Assembly (NCBI GenBank): GCA_016706055.1
Contig: JADJKL010000007.1
Location: 124,001-188,000, forward strand
Direction of reading: 5' to 3'
DNA from: Chitinophagaceae bacterium
GTDB lineage: Bacteria; Bacteroidota; Bacteroidia; Chitinophagales; Chitinophagaceae
DNA length: 64,000 bases
A program made the position numbers and the translations under genes. Below the pieces are notes generated by a model. It saw only the letters and a program-made list of their open reading frames with translations. It made no database searches and was not told the DNA's origin. Position 1 is the stretch's first letter, and the number at the start of each line of letters is the position of its first letter. Positions 39,369 through 49,760 of the stretch are shown piece after piece.

Positions 39369-40790
39369 ATGAAAAAAATTACAAAAAGGATAGCATTGTC
39401 AATCATAGGATTAAGTCTGGTAGCTTTCTCAATTTCATCTTGTAAAAAAAATACAGACGTTCAAACCACTAACACTGACCCAGTACCGGAAACGTATAGC
39501 GATTCAGTTTTTGTACCCACAGATTGGACTACTGCAACACATACTAAAAGTGGCGCCGCTAATTTCGGTTTAGTGTTTGATGATAGCAAAGTACACCGAA
39601 TTGACATAGTGGTAACTAAAAAGCGTTGGCAGCTAATGCTGGCAAATATGACTACATTATATGGCGCTTTTGGTACAGGATCACAGCCCGGAGGAGGTTC
39701 CTCTGTAACCGAAAACCCAATGTTTGTACCTGCCGAAGTGTTTTATAACGGCAAGCAGTGGTATAGAGTTGGTGTACGTTTTAAAGGAAACTCAAGTTTG
39801 GAAAGCACCTGGAAAAGCGGTAATTATAAAATGTCTTTTAAACTTGATTTTGATGAATTTGAAGACCAATACCCACAAATAGATAATCAGCGGTTTAATG
39901 GTTTTAAACAATTGAGTCTGAAAAACAATTTTGATGACAAGTCGATGTTAAGAGAAAAAGTAGCTGCAGATATTTTTAGAAGCGAAGGCCTGGCTGTTTC
40001 GAACACTGCATTCTATGTGGTGTATGTTGATTATGGAGACGGGCCTACCTACTTTGGTGTTTACACTTTAACTGAGGAAGTTGATGATACCGTAATTAAG
40101 AATCAATTTCCAAATAGTAAAGGAAATTTATACAAACCTGATGGTACGGCTGCTAGTTTTGCATTTGGCACTTACAATACAACAGAGCTGGTAAAAGAAA
40201 CCAACGAAGATGCCGCTGACTATACAGATGTGCGGGCACTTTATGATGCAGTACATGATGCTACAAGAACTACGGATCCTGCGGCATGGCGAACTAAGTT
40301 AGACAATGCATTTGATACCGATGTGTTTTTGCATTACTTGGCCACTAATACTGCCATCCAAAACTGGGATACCTATGGCAAGATGACTCATAATTATTTT
40401 TTATACAATAATCTTAGCACTAATAAATTAACATGGATACCATGGGATAACAACGAAGCATTACAAACTGGTAAACAAGGAGGATCCCTCCCAATGAACT
40501 TTGTGGGGTTAACTGCATCTCAATGGCCACTGATTGGTTATATGTATCAAGACGCTGTGTATCAGGCAAAATATAAAGTATATGCCAGGCAAGTAATAGA
40601 GGGTTCTTTTAAGCCAACCACCGTTCAAGCATTATACACTAAGTATGCTGCATTGGTAGAGCCTTATGCAACTATTGAGAAAAGAGGATATTCGTTTTTA
40701 TCGAGTGCTGCAGATTTTACACCTGCAATAAATGCACTTAAAACTCATGCTACCAGCAGAGAAACTGTTGTATTAGATTACTTAAGATAA
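39369..40790 (+). CDS. CotH kinase family lipoprotein
   Basis: 473 residues. Lipoprotein signal (lipobox SISSC), then the CotH fold (PF08757), an atypical secreted kinase family: VRFKGNSS (about 139), the Lys-containing KMSFKLDFDEF, RFNGFKQLSLKNNFDDKSMLREKVAADIFR, YFGVYTLTEEVDD, the GNLYKPDG turn (about 255), and the catalytic-type HNYFLYNN followed by LTWIPWDNNEAL (about 340-365), where the Asp-Asn pair is usual. Family kinases phosphorylate partner proteins (CotB in Bacillus); bacterial periplasmic members are mostly unstudied. It is 102 nt behind an EF-hand lipoprotein and 29 nt before a membrane protein, both likely partners. Substrate unknown. Confidence 0.88.
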   Translation: MKKITKRIALSIIGLSLVAFSISSCKKNTDVQTTNTDPVPETYSDSVFVPTDWTTATHTKSGAANFGLVFDDSKVHRIDIVVTKKRWQLMLANMTTLYGAFGTGSQPGGGSSVTENPMFVPAEVFYNGKQWYRVGVRFKGNSSLESTWKSGNYKMSFKLDFDEFEDQYPQIDNQRFNGFKQLSLKNNFDDKSMLREKVAADIFRSEGLAVSNTAFYVVYVDYGDGPTYFGVYTLTEEVDDTVIKNQFPNSKGNLYKPDGTAASFAFGTYNTTELVKETNEDAADYTDVRALYDAVHDATRTTDPAAWRTKLDNAFDTDVFLHYLATNTAIQNWDTYGKMTHNYFLYNNLSTNKLTWIPWDNNEALQTGKQGGSLPMNFVGLTASQWPLIGYMYQDAVYQAKYKVYARQVIEGSFKPTTVQALYTKYAALVEPYATIEKRGYSFLSSAADFTPAINALKTHATSRETVVLDYLR

Positions 40791-40819
40791 ACCAATATTT
40801 AATTTCAAAGGTTTTTGCA

Positions 40820-41479
40820 ATGAAAAAATTTTTGTTGATAAAATTATTCTTGATCCTGTGGGTTACAGCGATGGCGCATAACCCACAGGTATCCAATATC
40901 AGCATCAACCAGGATGCTGCTACAAAAAAATACAGTTTGCTTATTAACGTTCCGCTATCAACCTGCGAGAATGAACTACGCAACAGTTATCCATCAATTC
41001 AAATAGACAGTCTTTCTAAAAATGAGTTTCAGGAACTACTCCTCAATCATTTTAAAAAAAATATTCAATTTATTGCCAATGCTACTGATACGCTGTTTAT
41101 TAGTAACGGAATGCTAAGTATCGGTCATGAAACGCAATTGATTTTTGAGCTTTCTGGTTTGCCGCAGGCGGTACAGTCACTTCATTTAAAATACGCAGCT
41201 TTAATATCTCAGTACGATCACTTCGCCTTACTACAGATTTCGCTGGCTGATAAGACAACGGGGAAATTTATTTTCAATAACGACAATAAGTATGAGCTTT
41301 CGCTGATTAATAAAAACAATAAATTGGTGTTGGAAAATAATCAATCTTCTTTTTTCAAACTTGCATATTTGATTCCGACATTAATTGGAGTAATGCTTAT
41401 CATAGCAGGGTTTTTCTTTTTTAAAAAAAGAAATAAAACTACAGTAAACCCATCATTCATTTTAAAACAACAAGTATGA
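40820..41479 (+). CDS. Exported single-pass membrane protein, unknown
   Basis: 219 residues. Signal peptide (cleavage after MAHN or just before, an AMAHNPQV start with a free His), a periplasmic beta-rich domain of about 155 residues, and a C-terminal membrane helix (LIPTLIGVMLIIAGFFFF) with a positive tail (KKRNK). The domain has a paired-strand look that recalls the periplasmic part of HupE-like or DUF6702-type proteins, but I could not assign it. The stop overlaps the YHYH gene start by 4 bases, so they are coupled. An N-terminal His after signal cleavage is a feature of some metal-binding proteins; that is speculation. Confidence 0.65.
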   Translation: MKKFLLIKLFLILWVTAMAHNPQVSNISINQDAATKKYSLLINVPLSTCENELRNSYPSIQIDSLSKNEFQELLLNHFKKNIQFIANATDTLFISNGMLSIGHETQLIFELSGLPQAVQSLHLKYAALISQYDHFALLQISLADKTTGKFIFNNDNKYELSLINKNNKLVLENNQSSFFKLAYLIPTLIGVMLIIAGFFFFKKRNKTTVNPSFILKQQV

Positions 41480-42515
41480 AAATCAAAACTAAAATAGCTT
41501 TTGCTGCTATCGCATTGTCTGGCCTGTTGTTTACCTGGGTAAGTTGCAATAACAATAAAATCAGCAGTGCAACAACATCAAAGTCTGATGAAATAGTAAT
41601 ACCCGTAAACCCTGATTTTTTTATTGCCGCAGGATTACTGGAACCTATCACAAAAGTAGATTACAAACTTTCGGATGGCAGTACAGCCGAGTGCTATAAA
41701 ATTGTAACAAAATCAATTCCAACTGAACACCAGATGGGTCCCTGGTGTCCCACTAATATAAATGATGGCGCCGATAAAGGCGGTATTTGGATGGAGGGTG
41801 GAATAGCTCATGATGTAGATGGTGCATTTATAAAAAACATGGCCAGCTTTTATAAAGATGCTACCTGGAAAATGTATAATGCTGATGGCAGCATTAATGT
41901 AACAAATTCAAAAGAAGCCTGCGAAGCTGCAGCCCGGCCAGATGTGGACCCGGCGTATAAAAATTTCTGCGTACAGTGTATGCCTTCCTATGTTGATGGT
42001 TTAAAACAAATATTTTATATCCCGGTTGTTCCAGTAAAGTCTTCTTCCGATACAAAAATAATTTGCCACAAGGCCGCCACGAAATGGTGGCAAGGGTGGA
42101 CCTCCACCGAATGGACGAAGAGGGTGGTGGTGGATCCGTAAGGTTACTTTCAGCAGGTGAATTTTGAGTCGCCTGCACCTACAGCAGACATTTTACTGCA
42201 TACACACTTGCTCCATTGGATGATAATGGCGGACATATAAATACTCATGTTGGTTATCATTATCATGCAGCCACAGGCAAAACAAAAAAGGTAAAACAAA
42301 CAGATAGCCATGCAGCCATGATTGGATATGCCATGGACGGTTATGGTATGTTTGAATTGTTAGATGAAATAGGAAAAGAACCTTTGAAATTAGATGAGCA
42401 CCGGGGACATTATGATACTATTCGTGGGTATCACTATCATGTGGGTCCTGCTGGTGGCAATCAGTTTATTGGCTCTTTTAGAGGTGTAACAGGTTCATTC
42501 ACTGCTTCATTTTAG
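41476..42515 (+). CDS. YHYH protein (several frameshifts, 42060-42200)
   Basis: A lipoprotein (lipobox WVSC) of the YHYH family (PF14240). The first part is intact to about residue 195 (PNFFIAAGLLEPITKVDYKL-like, PWCPTNINDGADKGGIWMEGG). The second part carries the diagnostic motifs HVGYHYHAATG (at about 42253) and RGYHYHVGPAGGNQFIGSF (at about 42425). Between 42060 and 42200 the frame is lost through several indels. Partial frames there read ESPAPTADIL and LAPLDDNGGH, which restore the family sequence. So one gene with sequencing errors is the best reading. The His-rich motifs suggest metal binding; function unknown. Confidence 0.75.
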
Positions 42516-42584
42516 TTTTATTTTTCTATCACCGAAGGATTCTTATAAACATCTCGTATAATGTTCTATACAAATACAAGAATT

Positions 42585-43332
42585 ATGAAATTAACTTTGG
42601 GATTTATTTTAGCAGCATCGGCATTTATTACTGCAACAACAAGTGGATGCAAAAGATGATAGTTCAGGCGGTGGTAGCGGTGGTGATGTATCAGTTACAA
42701 GTGTTGTGACTGCTAAATACACTTCTGCAGTTACAATTGCTACCAGCGGCAGCAGCATTACCCTCAGATCAAATGGAACACCTGCCCACGTTTCACCGTA
42801 TTGGTTGGTTGGACATGCACTTTATGAAGCGCAGATACTAGGCAAAGACTAACCCAGGAAGCTCGGTGTACAAAGTTATGCGATGACAATTCCTACAAAT
42901 CCTGCAAGCTACAAGTAAAGAAGCTACTTCACTCGGACCAATTAGTATGGCATTAAATGGTGTTGCAATTTTTAACGATAGAGGCGGTAATGTTCCTGTA
43001 GATGCGGGTGTATTACAATCTTTTGACAGGGCAGGTGCTCATCCTGGTCCGGGTAATACATATACTATCATTTCACTGGCGATTTTACGGGGAAGTTGAC
43101 GCAAAAAATTGATTGGTTTTTTTAGAGACGGCTTTCCTATTTGTAAAGAAAAGATAATGACGGTTCTTATCCTTCTAATTTAGATGCGAATGGTGGACAT
43201 GTTGGAACTACAGCAGATTTTTCAACAGCCATCTATCATTATCATGCATCGAATGTGGCCTATATGGGTTCAAGATTTTATGTGTTAAAAGCAGGAAGCT
43301 ATAATGGGACAAAAGGAACATTTACATTTTAA
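42585..43332 (+). CDS. Second YHYH protein (several frameshifts)
   Basis: Lipoprotein-like start (MKLTLGFILAASAFITATTS, then GCK) followed by a Gly/Ser linker and scattered frames that join to a YHYH-family protein: TPAHVSPYWLVGHALYEAQ, GPISMALNGVAIFNDRGGNV, HPGPGNTY, then YHF(T)GDFTG, FFRDGFPIYG and ANGGHVG. It ends FSTAIYHYHASNVAYMGSRFY and KAGSYNGTKGTFTF. At least five indels are needed (between about 42650 and 43160). The gene is a paralogue of the one at 41476-42515, 69 nt downstream. The following gene starts 29 bases inside it. Confidence 0.65.
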
Positions 43333-43957
43333 GCTTTTGTATTTAGTTACAGCTTTCATTACAATAACAAGTTGTTCAACTAAAAAAAATAACCAACAAC
43401 AAGAGGAAGTAGTTTCTGCTTTCTCTTTCTTTGTTGACACTACTATTGTTCCGCATGATACAGTTTCATCAACAGATAAAAAACTCGTATTAAATAACGG
43501 AATATATTATTACAACAATCTACTTTATTCGGGTTATATAAAAGTTGTATATCCGGACGGAAATTTCAATTCTATTGGCGGTATTCTGAATGGAATGCTA
43601 CACGGTAAATCTATCAGCTTCTATTTAGGAGGAAAAACTAAAGACATCAGAATGTACCGAGAGAATAAAAGCGTTGGCAAGCAAATTGGTTATTGGGAAA
43701 ACGGTAATCAAAAATTTGAATTCTATTATCTGGATGATAAAAGAGAAGGAAGTAGCAAACAATGGTATGAGAGTGGTGCGCCATATGCATTCATGAATTT
43801 TAAAGATGACGGGGAATATGGTATGCAACAAGCCTGGAGAGAAAACGGCAAAGTATTTATTAATTACGAAGCAAAGGATGGCTATAGATATGGTTTACAA
43901 AAATCAAACTTGTGTTACACCTTAGAAAAAGAAAAATTTAAAGCAAAAAACGAATGA
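43304..43957 (+). CDS. MORN/YwqK-like repeat lipoprotein
   Basis: 217 residues, frame intact. Lipoprotein signal (lipobox ITSC) and a run of MORN-like beta hairpins: YPDGNFNSIGGILNGMLHGKS, GKQIGYWENGNQKFEFYY, REGSSKQWYESGAPYAFMNF and GMQQAWRENGKVFINYE. Databases often call this repeat 'YwqK family antitoxin', but the repeat alone gives no antitoxin role. The start overlaps the YHYH gene end by 29 bases and its stop overlaps the SCO1 gene start by 4, so it belongs to the same operon. It is probably a surface or periplasmic scaffold; function unknown. Confidence 0.75.
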   Translation: MGQKEHLHFKLLYLVTAFITITSCSTKKNNQQQEEVVSAFSFFVDTTIVPHDTVSSTDKKLVLNNGIYYYNNLLYSGYIKVVYPDGNFNSIGGILNGMLHGKSISFYLGGKTKDIRMYRENKSVGKQIGYWENGNQKFEFYYLDDKREGSSKQWYESGAPYAFMNFKDDGEYGMQQAWRENGKVFINYEAKDGYRYGLQKSNLCYTLEKEKFKAKNE

Positions 43958-44572
43958 GGTTCTTCGCATTCATATTACTAAGTGTATTTCTTATTTCCTG
44001 CAAAGAAGAGGCAAAAAGAAAATTACCTTATTATGATACGCCTGACTTTACGCCCAAGTGGGAAATGGCAGATAGTAAAACCTTTCATCAGATAAGACCA
44101 TTTACATTAACCAATCAAAAAAACGAATCTTTTACTGAAAAAGATATTGATGGGAAAAATATTGTAGTAGACTTTTCTTTACCTCTGTCCCGGGGATTGC
44201 CTGCTGGCAACGAGTATGTCAGGCTTACAAACTACATTTTTAAATGATAACCAGATATTACTTCTTTCACATAGTGTAACACCGGAGAAAGACAGTGTAC
44301 CCGTTTTAAAAAAATATGCCGAAGAAAATGGAGTTAATTTCAATCTCTGGAAACTACTAACCGGCAGCAGAAGTGATATCTATGAACTCGGTCGCAAATA
44401 TTATTTTGTAGAAGAAGATTTGGGAGTAAACAGTGACAGTACTGTTTTTCTACATACAGAAAATTTTGTACTGATAGATAAAGACAGACATATCAGAGGT
44501 ATTTATAATGGGCTAGATCCAAACAGTATGCAATCCCTTACGAACGATATAAAAGAGTTGAAGAAAGAATAA
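43954..44572 (+). CDS. SCO1/SenC family protein (frameshifts near 44170-44215)
   Basis: A periplasmic copper/redox lipoprotein (lipobox LISC) of the SCO family, which binds copper and serves assembly of cytochrome oxidase CuA. The first 70 residues end at the FTEKDIDGKNIVVDF strand. Across 44170-44215 several indels break it; the corrected reading is VVDFFFTSCPGICP, the CxxxC copper site. The second part goes on from SGLQTTFLNDNQILLLSHSVTPEKDSVPVLKKYAEENGVN to VLIDKDRHIRGIYNG, where the His of the third copper ligand is expected. Total about 205 residues, normal. It ends the EF-hand/CotH/YHYH group. A copper role for the whole group is inference. Confidence 0.8.
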
Positions 44573-44746
44573 GTTAATGACTTCCTGCTTTCCTAACACT
44601 TTACCTAAACAAGTGAAATACATTTTCATTAAGTATTTATAAAAGTATATTCCTGAAGTTCTGTAAATTTATATGCTAGCTGTATAATTATAAAGGCATC
44701 ATTTTATTTCGGTATTTCAAGAAACAAATAGCATAAATATATTCAG

Positions 44747-45322
44747 ATGAAAAAAAAATCTAAGCTTTCAGCGAAACAAGCAGAAGAACTACTCAAAACA
44801 TTAAAAACTCGTTTTGAGAAAAATAAACATCTTCATAAAGGAATCGATTGGACTAAGTAGAAGCAAAGCTCAAGCTAAAACCTGAAAAATTATGGTCACT
44901 CAATGAAATGGAAAATACAGGCGGCGAACCGGATGTAGTTGGGTTTGATAAACTAGGGCAAGGAAGGAAAGAACTGAATATATTTTTTATGATTGTGCCG
45001 CTGAAAGCCCCAAAGGCGCCGTAGTTTTTGTTACGACCGCAAGGCACTTGATTCAAGAAAAGAACATAAACCTAAAAATACTGTAGTCGATGCTGCAACA
45101 GTAATGGGTATTGAGTTGCTAACGAAGAACAATACAGAGAACTGCAACAGCTTGGGGAATTTGATACCAAAACATCGCTGGGTGTAAAAACCCGATGAGA
45201 TTAGAAAACTTGGGGTGCTATTTTGCGACCGACGTTTCAATCATGTATTCACTTATCACAATGGTGCAGAATCATATTATGGCGGCAGAGCTTTCCGTGG
45301 TTCGTTAAGGTGTAAATATTAA
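44747..45322 (+). CDS. DUF4256 protein (frameshifts)
   Basis: A cytoplasmic protein of unknown function (DUF4256), about 190 residues after repair. Frames that join are LLKTLKTRFEKNKHLHKGIDW, KLWSLNEMENTGGEPDVVGFD, FYDCAAESPKGRRSFCYDRKALDSRKEHKP, VVDAATVMGIELLTEEQYRELQQLGEFDTKTS, DEIRKLGGAIFCDRRFNHVF, and YHNGAESYYGGRAFRGSLRC, in the order of the family. At least five indels lie between 44855 and 45210. It is a single gene with a 174-nt upstream spacer. Nothing more can be said of its function. Confidence 0.75.
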
Positions 45323-45417
45323 TATCCAAAAAGACAATCTCCTCTTTTCTCTTAACTATTTCCGTTACTAAAGTGTCTGGTCTTGTTAAACTCTTTGGTT
45401 TTATCTGTTAATTAATT

Positions 45418-45857
45418 TTGAATCGTTTTTACAGGTATTTTTGTTTATCAATTCTCTTGGTTGTTGCTACTACTGTTATCAGCCGGGTAACAGAAAACAA
45501 GCTTTCCCTCATCACAGATTTACGTAATAACAAAGGCCATGTGTTGATTACTGTTTACAAAGATGGTGTCGGTTATCCCGAAGATGTAGATAAAGCTGTT
45601 CGCAGAGCCAAGCTACTATCACCAACAAAACAGCAACTGTTTCTTTCGTAGGCCTTGCTTCTGGCAATTATCGATTGCTATTCTACATGATGAAAATGAT
45701 GATGGAAAAATGAACAGCAATTTTCTTGGTCTTCCGAAAGAAGGATATGGATTTTCTAACAATGTAATGGGCAATTTTGGACCGCCTCTTTTCCAAAGCT
45801 AGTTTTCCATATAATGCTAATCAATCTAAAACAATAAGCATCAAAGCAAGGTATTAA
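45418..45857 (+). CDS. DUF2141 protein (frameshifts)
   Basis: An exported protein of about 145 residues with the DUF2141 pattern. N-terminal signal-like stretch (FCLSILLVVATTVI); then LITDLRNNKGHVLITVYKDG, YPEDVDKAVRRAKA, a frame change near 45615, TATVSFVGLASGNY, a second change near 45670, LHDENDDGKMNSNFLGLPKEGYGFSNNVMGNFGPP, a third near 45785, and a final SKTISIKARY. The start codon is TTG (45418) or lies further upstream behind another error. A calcium-like DENDDGKM loop is seen, common in this family. Function unknown. Confidence 0.7.
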
Positions 45858-45868
45858 TTACCTACCCA

Positions 45869-48666
45869 TCACTTATCTGCCAGTATGCGGATGTTGCCAC
45901 CGCCGCCTTCATTATTCAATCCCACTTTACTTGGCTATAGGTAAAGCTTAGCAAGAAAAACTGACGCAGCGTCAATACTCTGGAATCTTCTATATAGTTA
46001 TTATTTGTATTCCGGCTGATGCCTTCATTTCTGTTTAATAAATCCCTTGCACTAAATTTTAATTCGCCACGGTTAAACTTCAGCATTTGTTTACTAATGC
46101 TTGCATTCCACAATGGCACTTTGGTATTAAATCCTGCGGCTCGCTGACTATTAATAGTGTACATAAAATCTGTACTCATAAAAAACCCTTTCGGTAATTC
46201 CCAATCCACCGAGGCCGAGAACTCCTGCGACAAATAATCAGTATTCAATGCGGATTGTAATGAGTATTTGTTTTGTTATAATTAATGCCCGCGCCTAGTC
46301 CAATATTTATTTTATCTGTTAGGTTCATATCTGTTCTACGTCCGGACCAATCGTTATTGTCCGTATATCATTTCCTACACCATTAATAAATTGTTTGGTC
46401 TTAAATACTCTGCACTCGTTGCAAGTTCTATTGATCCTTTTAAAATCTTGCAGGCATGCTGTAGCTCAGCTGCGAGTTCAGGTTATATACTCCGTTTACG
46501 TTCACCGGTCTTGTTCTTTTTATTCCCTCTTGATTAATAGAGTCATTGTTTACTATTTTATTTTGAGTGGATTGCATATTTGTAAAGAAGAAAAGATTTT
46601 TATTCTTATAGGGGTTTATAAGATTAACTCTTGTCTGAATAGCATGGGTGTATTCCTGCTTCAGGTCAGGTTTCCTTCTCGTCATGTTCAATGAATTGCT
46701 GTTATCCGGTACCGGCTGTAGTTGCGCCATCGATGGCTGGTTGGTAGAAGTAGAATAGTTTACCGATACGCTTTTGAACCGGGAGAAGTAATATTGAAAT
46801 CTTGCATTGGGCAATATGTTACGAAATGTTTTACTGATTATCGAATCCTTGGTGCCGCTGATTAGCTGCCCTCCAGATCAGCCAAGCTGCCAGTTAGCAC
46901 CAATAGAATAATTACTTTTTTCCGTTGTGTACGTATGAAGGCCTCCGTTAGTATAACCATACGTATTTTCAAAATCATTGGTCAGAAATTATTTGGGTTG
47001 TCGTACTTACCATTGTTCTTATTATAATCAAAGGTTTCTTTTGCGCTGTGCTTTTTACTGTTACTTGGCACTAAATTCAGCAGCGATCTTCTCCATAAAG
47101 GTTCGGTGTACACTGCTCTTACATCATAACTCTTCATGTCACTGGTTGAATTTTTAAGCTGGTTCAGCGTATCTCTTCTCAATATTTCCATTAGGATTAT
47201 AAAAATTATTGATAGAAGAAAACCCCATCACCATTACTTTCATTCGGGCTTGTTTGAAGCGTAATGAAAAGTTCTTCCTTTCTTTTAAATCGTTTGCTCC
47301 ATATAATATCATTCCCTAAAATTATAACCTTCATTGGGTCGGCTGTATTGTTACTGAATCCTTCATTGGTCGGCAGCTTCTCTTCCGATAAAGTCTGATA
47401 ATCTGTTTGTGACGGTTATTGGTTTTTTGATAACTAAAAGAAGGTGATGCGTATCGAATTAAACGAAATCTGGTACAATGTATTCAGATTAAAGCGATGA
47501 CTATTATTCAGGTTGTCAGAAAAAAAATTTGATTATAGTATAAGAAGAGTCTGGTAAAAATATTGTCGCTGCACATGGCTTTCTTTATTTGGATTAAGAC
47601 GATTATAAAAAATAATTACTCTGGAAAGTCAAGCTTATTCCAATAATATTGTTATAGTTCAATCCGCCACCCCAGGCGGTATTGATACCACTGTTGCTAC
47701 CACCCACATTCATACCCATTGCTGCTGCATCATCAGAAGAAACATTGATATTAATATTTCCACCGCCGCCACTCATGCCTTTTTGCATTCTTGCAAGCTC
47801 TCCGGTAAAGTTTAAAATATCCATGAAAGAAAAGCCCTGCATTGGTATTGTTTCCCATTCCGATTGCAGAAAACCGTCTTGCACCTTTAAAAGAGTTGAC
47901 GTTGAACTTCCCTTCGTACCGTTCTTTATTCCCTGCACCTGCATTCACTTTCTAAACATTCCTTTCTTCTTATCCTTCTTCAGTTTCAGGTTAATCGTTT
48001 TTCTGTATTACCATCTTCAAAGCCTGTTAGCTGTGCCTGGTCACTCTGCTTATCATACACCTGCACTTTATCAATTGCATCGCGGTAGGTTCTTTGTTGC
48101 AATCTTCGGATCGTTACCAAAGAATTCTTTTCCATCTACAGCACCTTAGTTACTTTTCGCCTTGTGCTTTTATCGTACCATCTTTCTCCACCTTCACTCC
48201 CGGAAGTCTCTTTAATAGTTGCTCACACTGGCATTGGGCTGCACTTTAAAAGAACCTGCATTGTACTGAATAGTATCACCAACCAGTGTAACCGGTGGTG
48301 CTGTCCCGCAGCTATCACCACTTCTTCCAGCACTTTGGATTTATCGTTCATCACCAAAATTGCCAAGATCGGCACTCTTTTTCATCTGATATTTTGAAAT
48401 AAGTGTTGCTGTTATAATAATTGACATGAGAAATCATTAGCCGGTATTCACCATTGGCTAACCCTGTTACTGTAAAGCGGCCATCGTTTCCAGCCATGGT
48501 AAATGTTACTAATGAAGAATCCTTTTTCTCCAACACAGTAATAGTAGCACCTGCCACAGCTTGTTTGCTAATGGTATCAAAGGCAATTCCTTTTACAGCG
48601 CCGCTTTTTGTGCCGACACAATAGTGGTAAAACAAATCACTAAAGCAGTAAGTAATATTTTCTCAT
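45869..48666 (-). CDS. Outer-membrane beta-barrel protein with CarboxypepD_reg domain, copy 1 (frameshifts)
   Basis: About 930 residues if repaired. The ATG at 48666 starts MRKILLTALVICFTTIVSAQ once a missing A is added. A carboxypeptidase-regulatory-like beta-sandwich follows (GIAFDTISKQAVAGATITVLEKKDSSLVTF, SHVNYYN). It leads into a plug-like part and a Gly-rich segment (MSGGGGNININVSSDD near 47735). The OMP_b-brl_3 barrel then shows segments such as NARFQYYFSRFKSVSVNYSTSTNQPSM and ISRNTNNNYIEDSRVLTLRQFFLLSFTYS, with an end GLNNEGGGGNIRIL. At least ten indels break it. The type lacks a clear TonB box here and is often annotated as TonB-dependent receptor-like. A second copy lies just upstream, so they probably arose by duplication. 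Substrate unknown. Confidence 0.72.
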
Positions 48667-48824
48667 AGCTAATCCATTTCTGCTACGAAAGTATTCATAC
48701 AACTTTGCTTTAAGCGTTAACAGTACTTGGTTTAAGGTTAATGAAGGTTAATGTTTAAGTGAAGAGTCTATCGTCCTGAGTCGGTAGTACTGTTACTTTT
48801 TGACTCCTGACTAACGACTCTATA

Positions 48825-49402
48825 CTATTCCTTGATAGTCTGTCTCCTCTCTCATTATCTTCCCGGTCTCTGTCATACACCATCAGTCTTACCTTCCATT
48901 CCATGGGTTCTATAAACTGCATTGAGATTTCAATTCATTTACCAGCCTCATTCATTGGCTCAAATGAAAAGTAAACACTGGTGAATTTTTTGATTCATCT
49001 GACTCTCATATTCTCCTTTCAGTTTGTATGCAACGCCGCCAAACTTTGCGCATATTGTTTCCCTTGTAATGGTTGTATAACGATTTGAACTCCTGCTTTT
49101 TTCATCGAAGGTCCAGTAGTGAGCATCAATGTTTCCCAACTGCACTACTTCCCCTTTTTATGGAGTAGTGGTTGAAAAGCACTACTAAGCACCATTCACT
49201 TTAAAGTTGCAGTAGTAGTCTGTTGATTGGGGATGCTGATTAAGACTTCACCATCAGGTTTATAAATCTGTTGGAAAATCTTCATTACTTTCTTTACATC
49301 GCCAGCTATACCATTAGCCATTGGTGCTTTGAAGGCATCGCTATTCAAAAAAAGGAAGGAAATAATAGTAAGAAGTACAAGTGATTTTACCGGTTTTCGC
49401 AT
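48825..49402 (-). CDS. Exported protein of unknown function (frameshifts)
   Basis: The ATG at 49402 starts a signal peptide (MRKPVKSLVLLTIISFLFLNSDAF). Readable parts are VKKVMKIFQQIYKPDGEVLI, then after breaks near 49150-49195 QLGNIDAHYWTFDEKSRSSNRYTTITRETICAKF and YKLKGEYESQ, then VYFSFEPMNEAGK and MEWKVRLMVYDRDRED towards the end. The 3' end is uncertain because of the breaks; a stop is expected near 48825. I do not recognise the family. It lies between the two paralogous outer-membrane barrel genes on the same strand, which suggests a helper role, but there is no direct support. The spacer 48667-48824 holds nothing recognisable. Confidence 0.5.
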
Positions 49403-49760
49403 AAGTTCGGATTTGTTGAGTTAGAATTAATATTGACATTATTAAATTTTCAATTTTAAAATATACTTTTAGTTGAAAGTTATTCGTTAACCCTTAGTAA
49501 AATATCCAATATATGAAAAACAGAAATGTCACTCATCATCACGAAGCGGCAAAAAATTTACCGCCATTATTATAAGCTTCATCTGTAAATCCATTGCGAT
49601 TATTAAAATCGGTTTTAGCCGTTTTTATCACTGGGAATGGCGCTACGGCTAATGCACTTATAAAGAAAGCGGTGTATATTAGTTAAAGAGAATCACACTA
49701 CCCAAATAATTAAAAAAGGGCATTCGTTTCTGAAAGCCCTTTTTGTATAAAATGTAGTCC
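49403..49760. other. Spacer between exported protein and barrel copy 2
   Basis: No gene can be supported. From 49535 to 49690 a minus-strand frame without a start codon reads like protein (SALAVAPFPVIKTAKTDF, then NRNGFTDEAYNNGGKFF and a stop). In this low-quality block it may be the end of a small broken gene. A terminator hairpin lies at 49712-49745. Confidence 0.4.
49712..49745 (-). terminator. Terminator of barrel copy 2
   Basis: AAAAGGGC at 49714-49721 pairs with GCCCTTTT at 49736-49743 around a 14-nt loop. On the minus strand the stem is followed by TTTTTTAATT. It is 16 nt past the barrel stop. Confidence 0.8.

Noticed and set aside
43304..43957. YwqK-type antitoxin of a toxin-antitoxin pair
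   Set aside because: Only the MORN-like repeat supports that label; it is a lipoprotein in an operon of exported proteins and no toxin gene is next to it.
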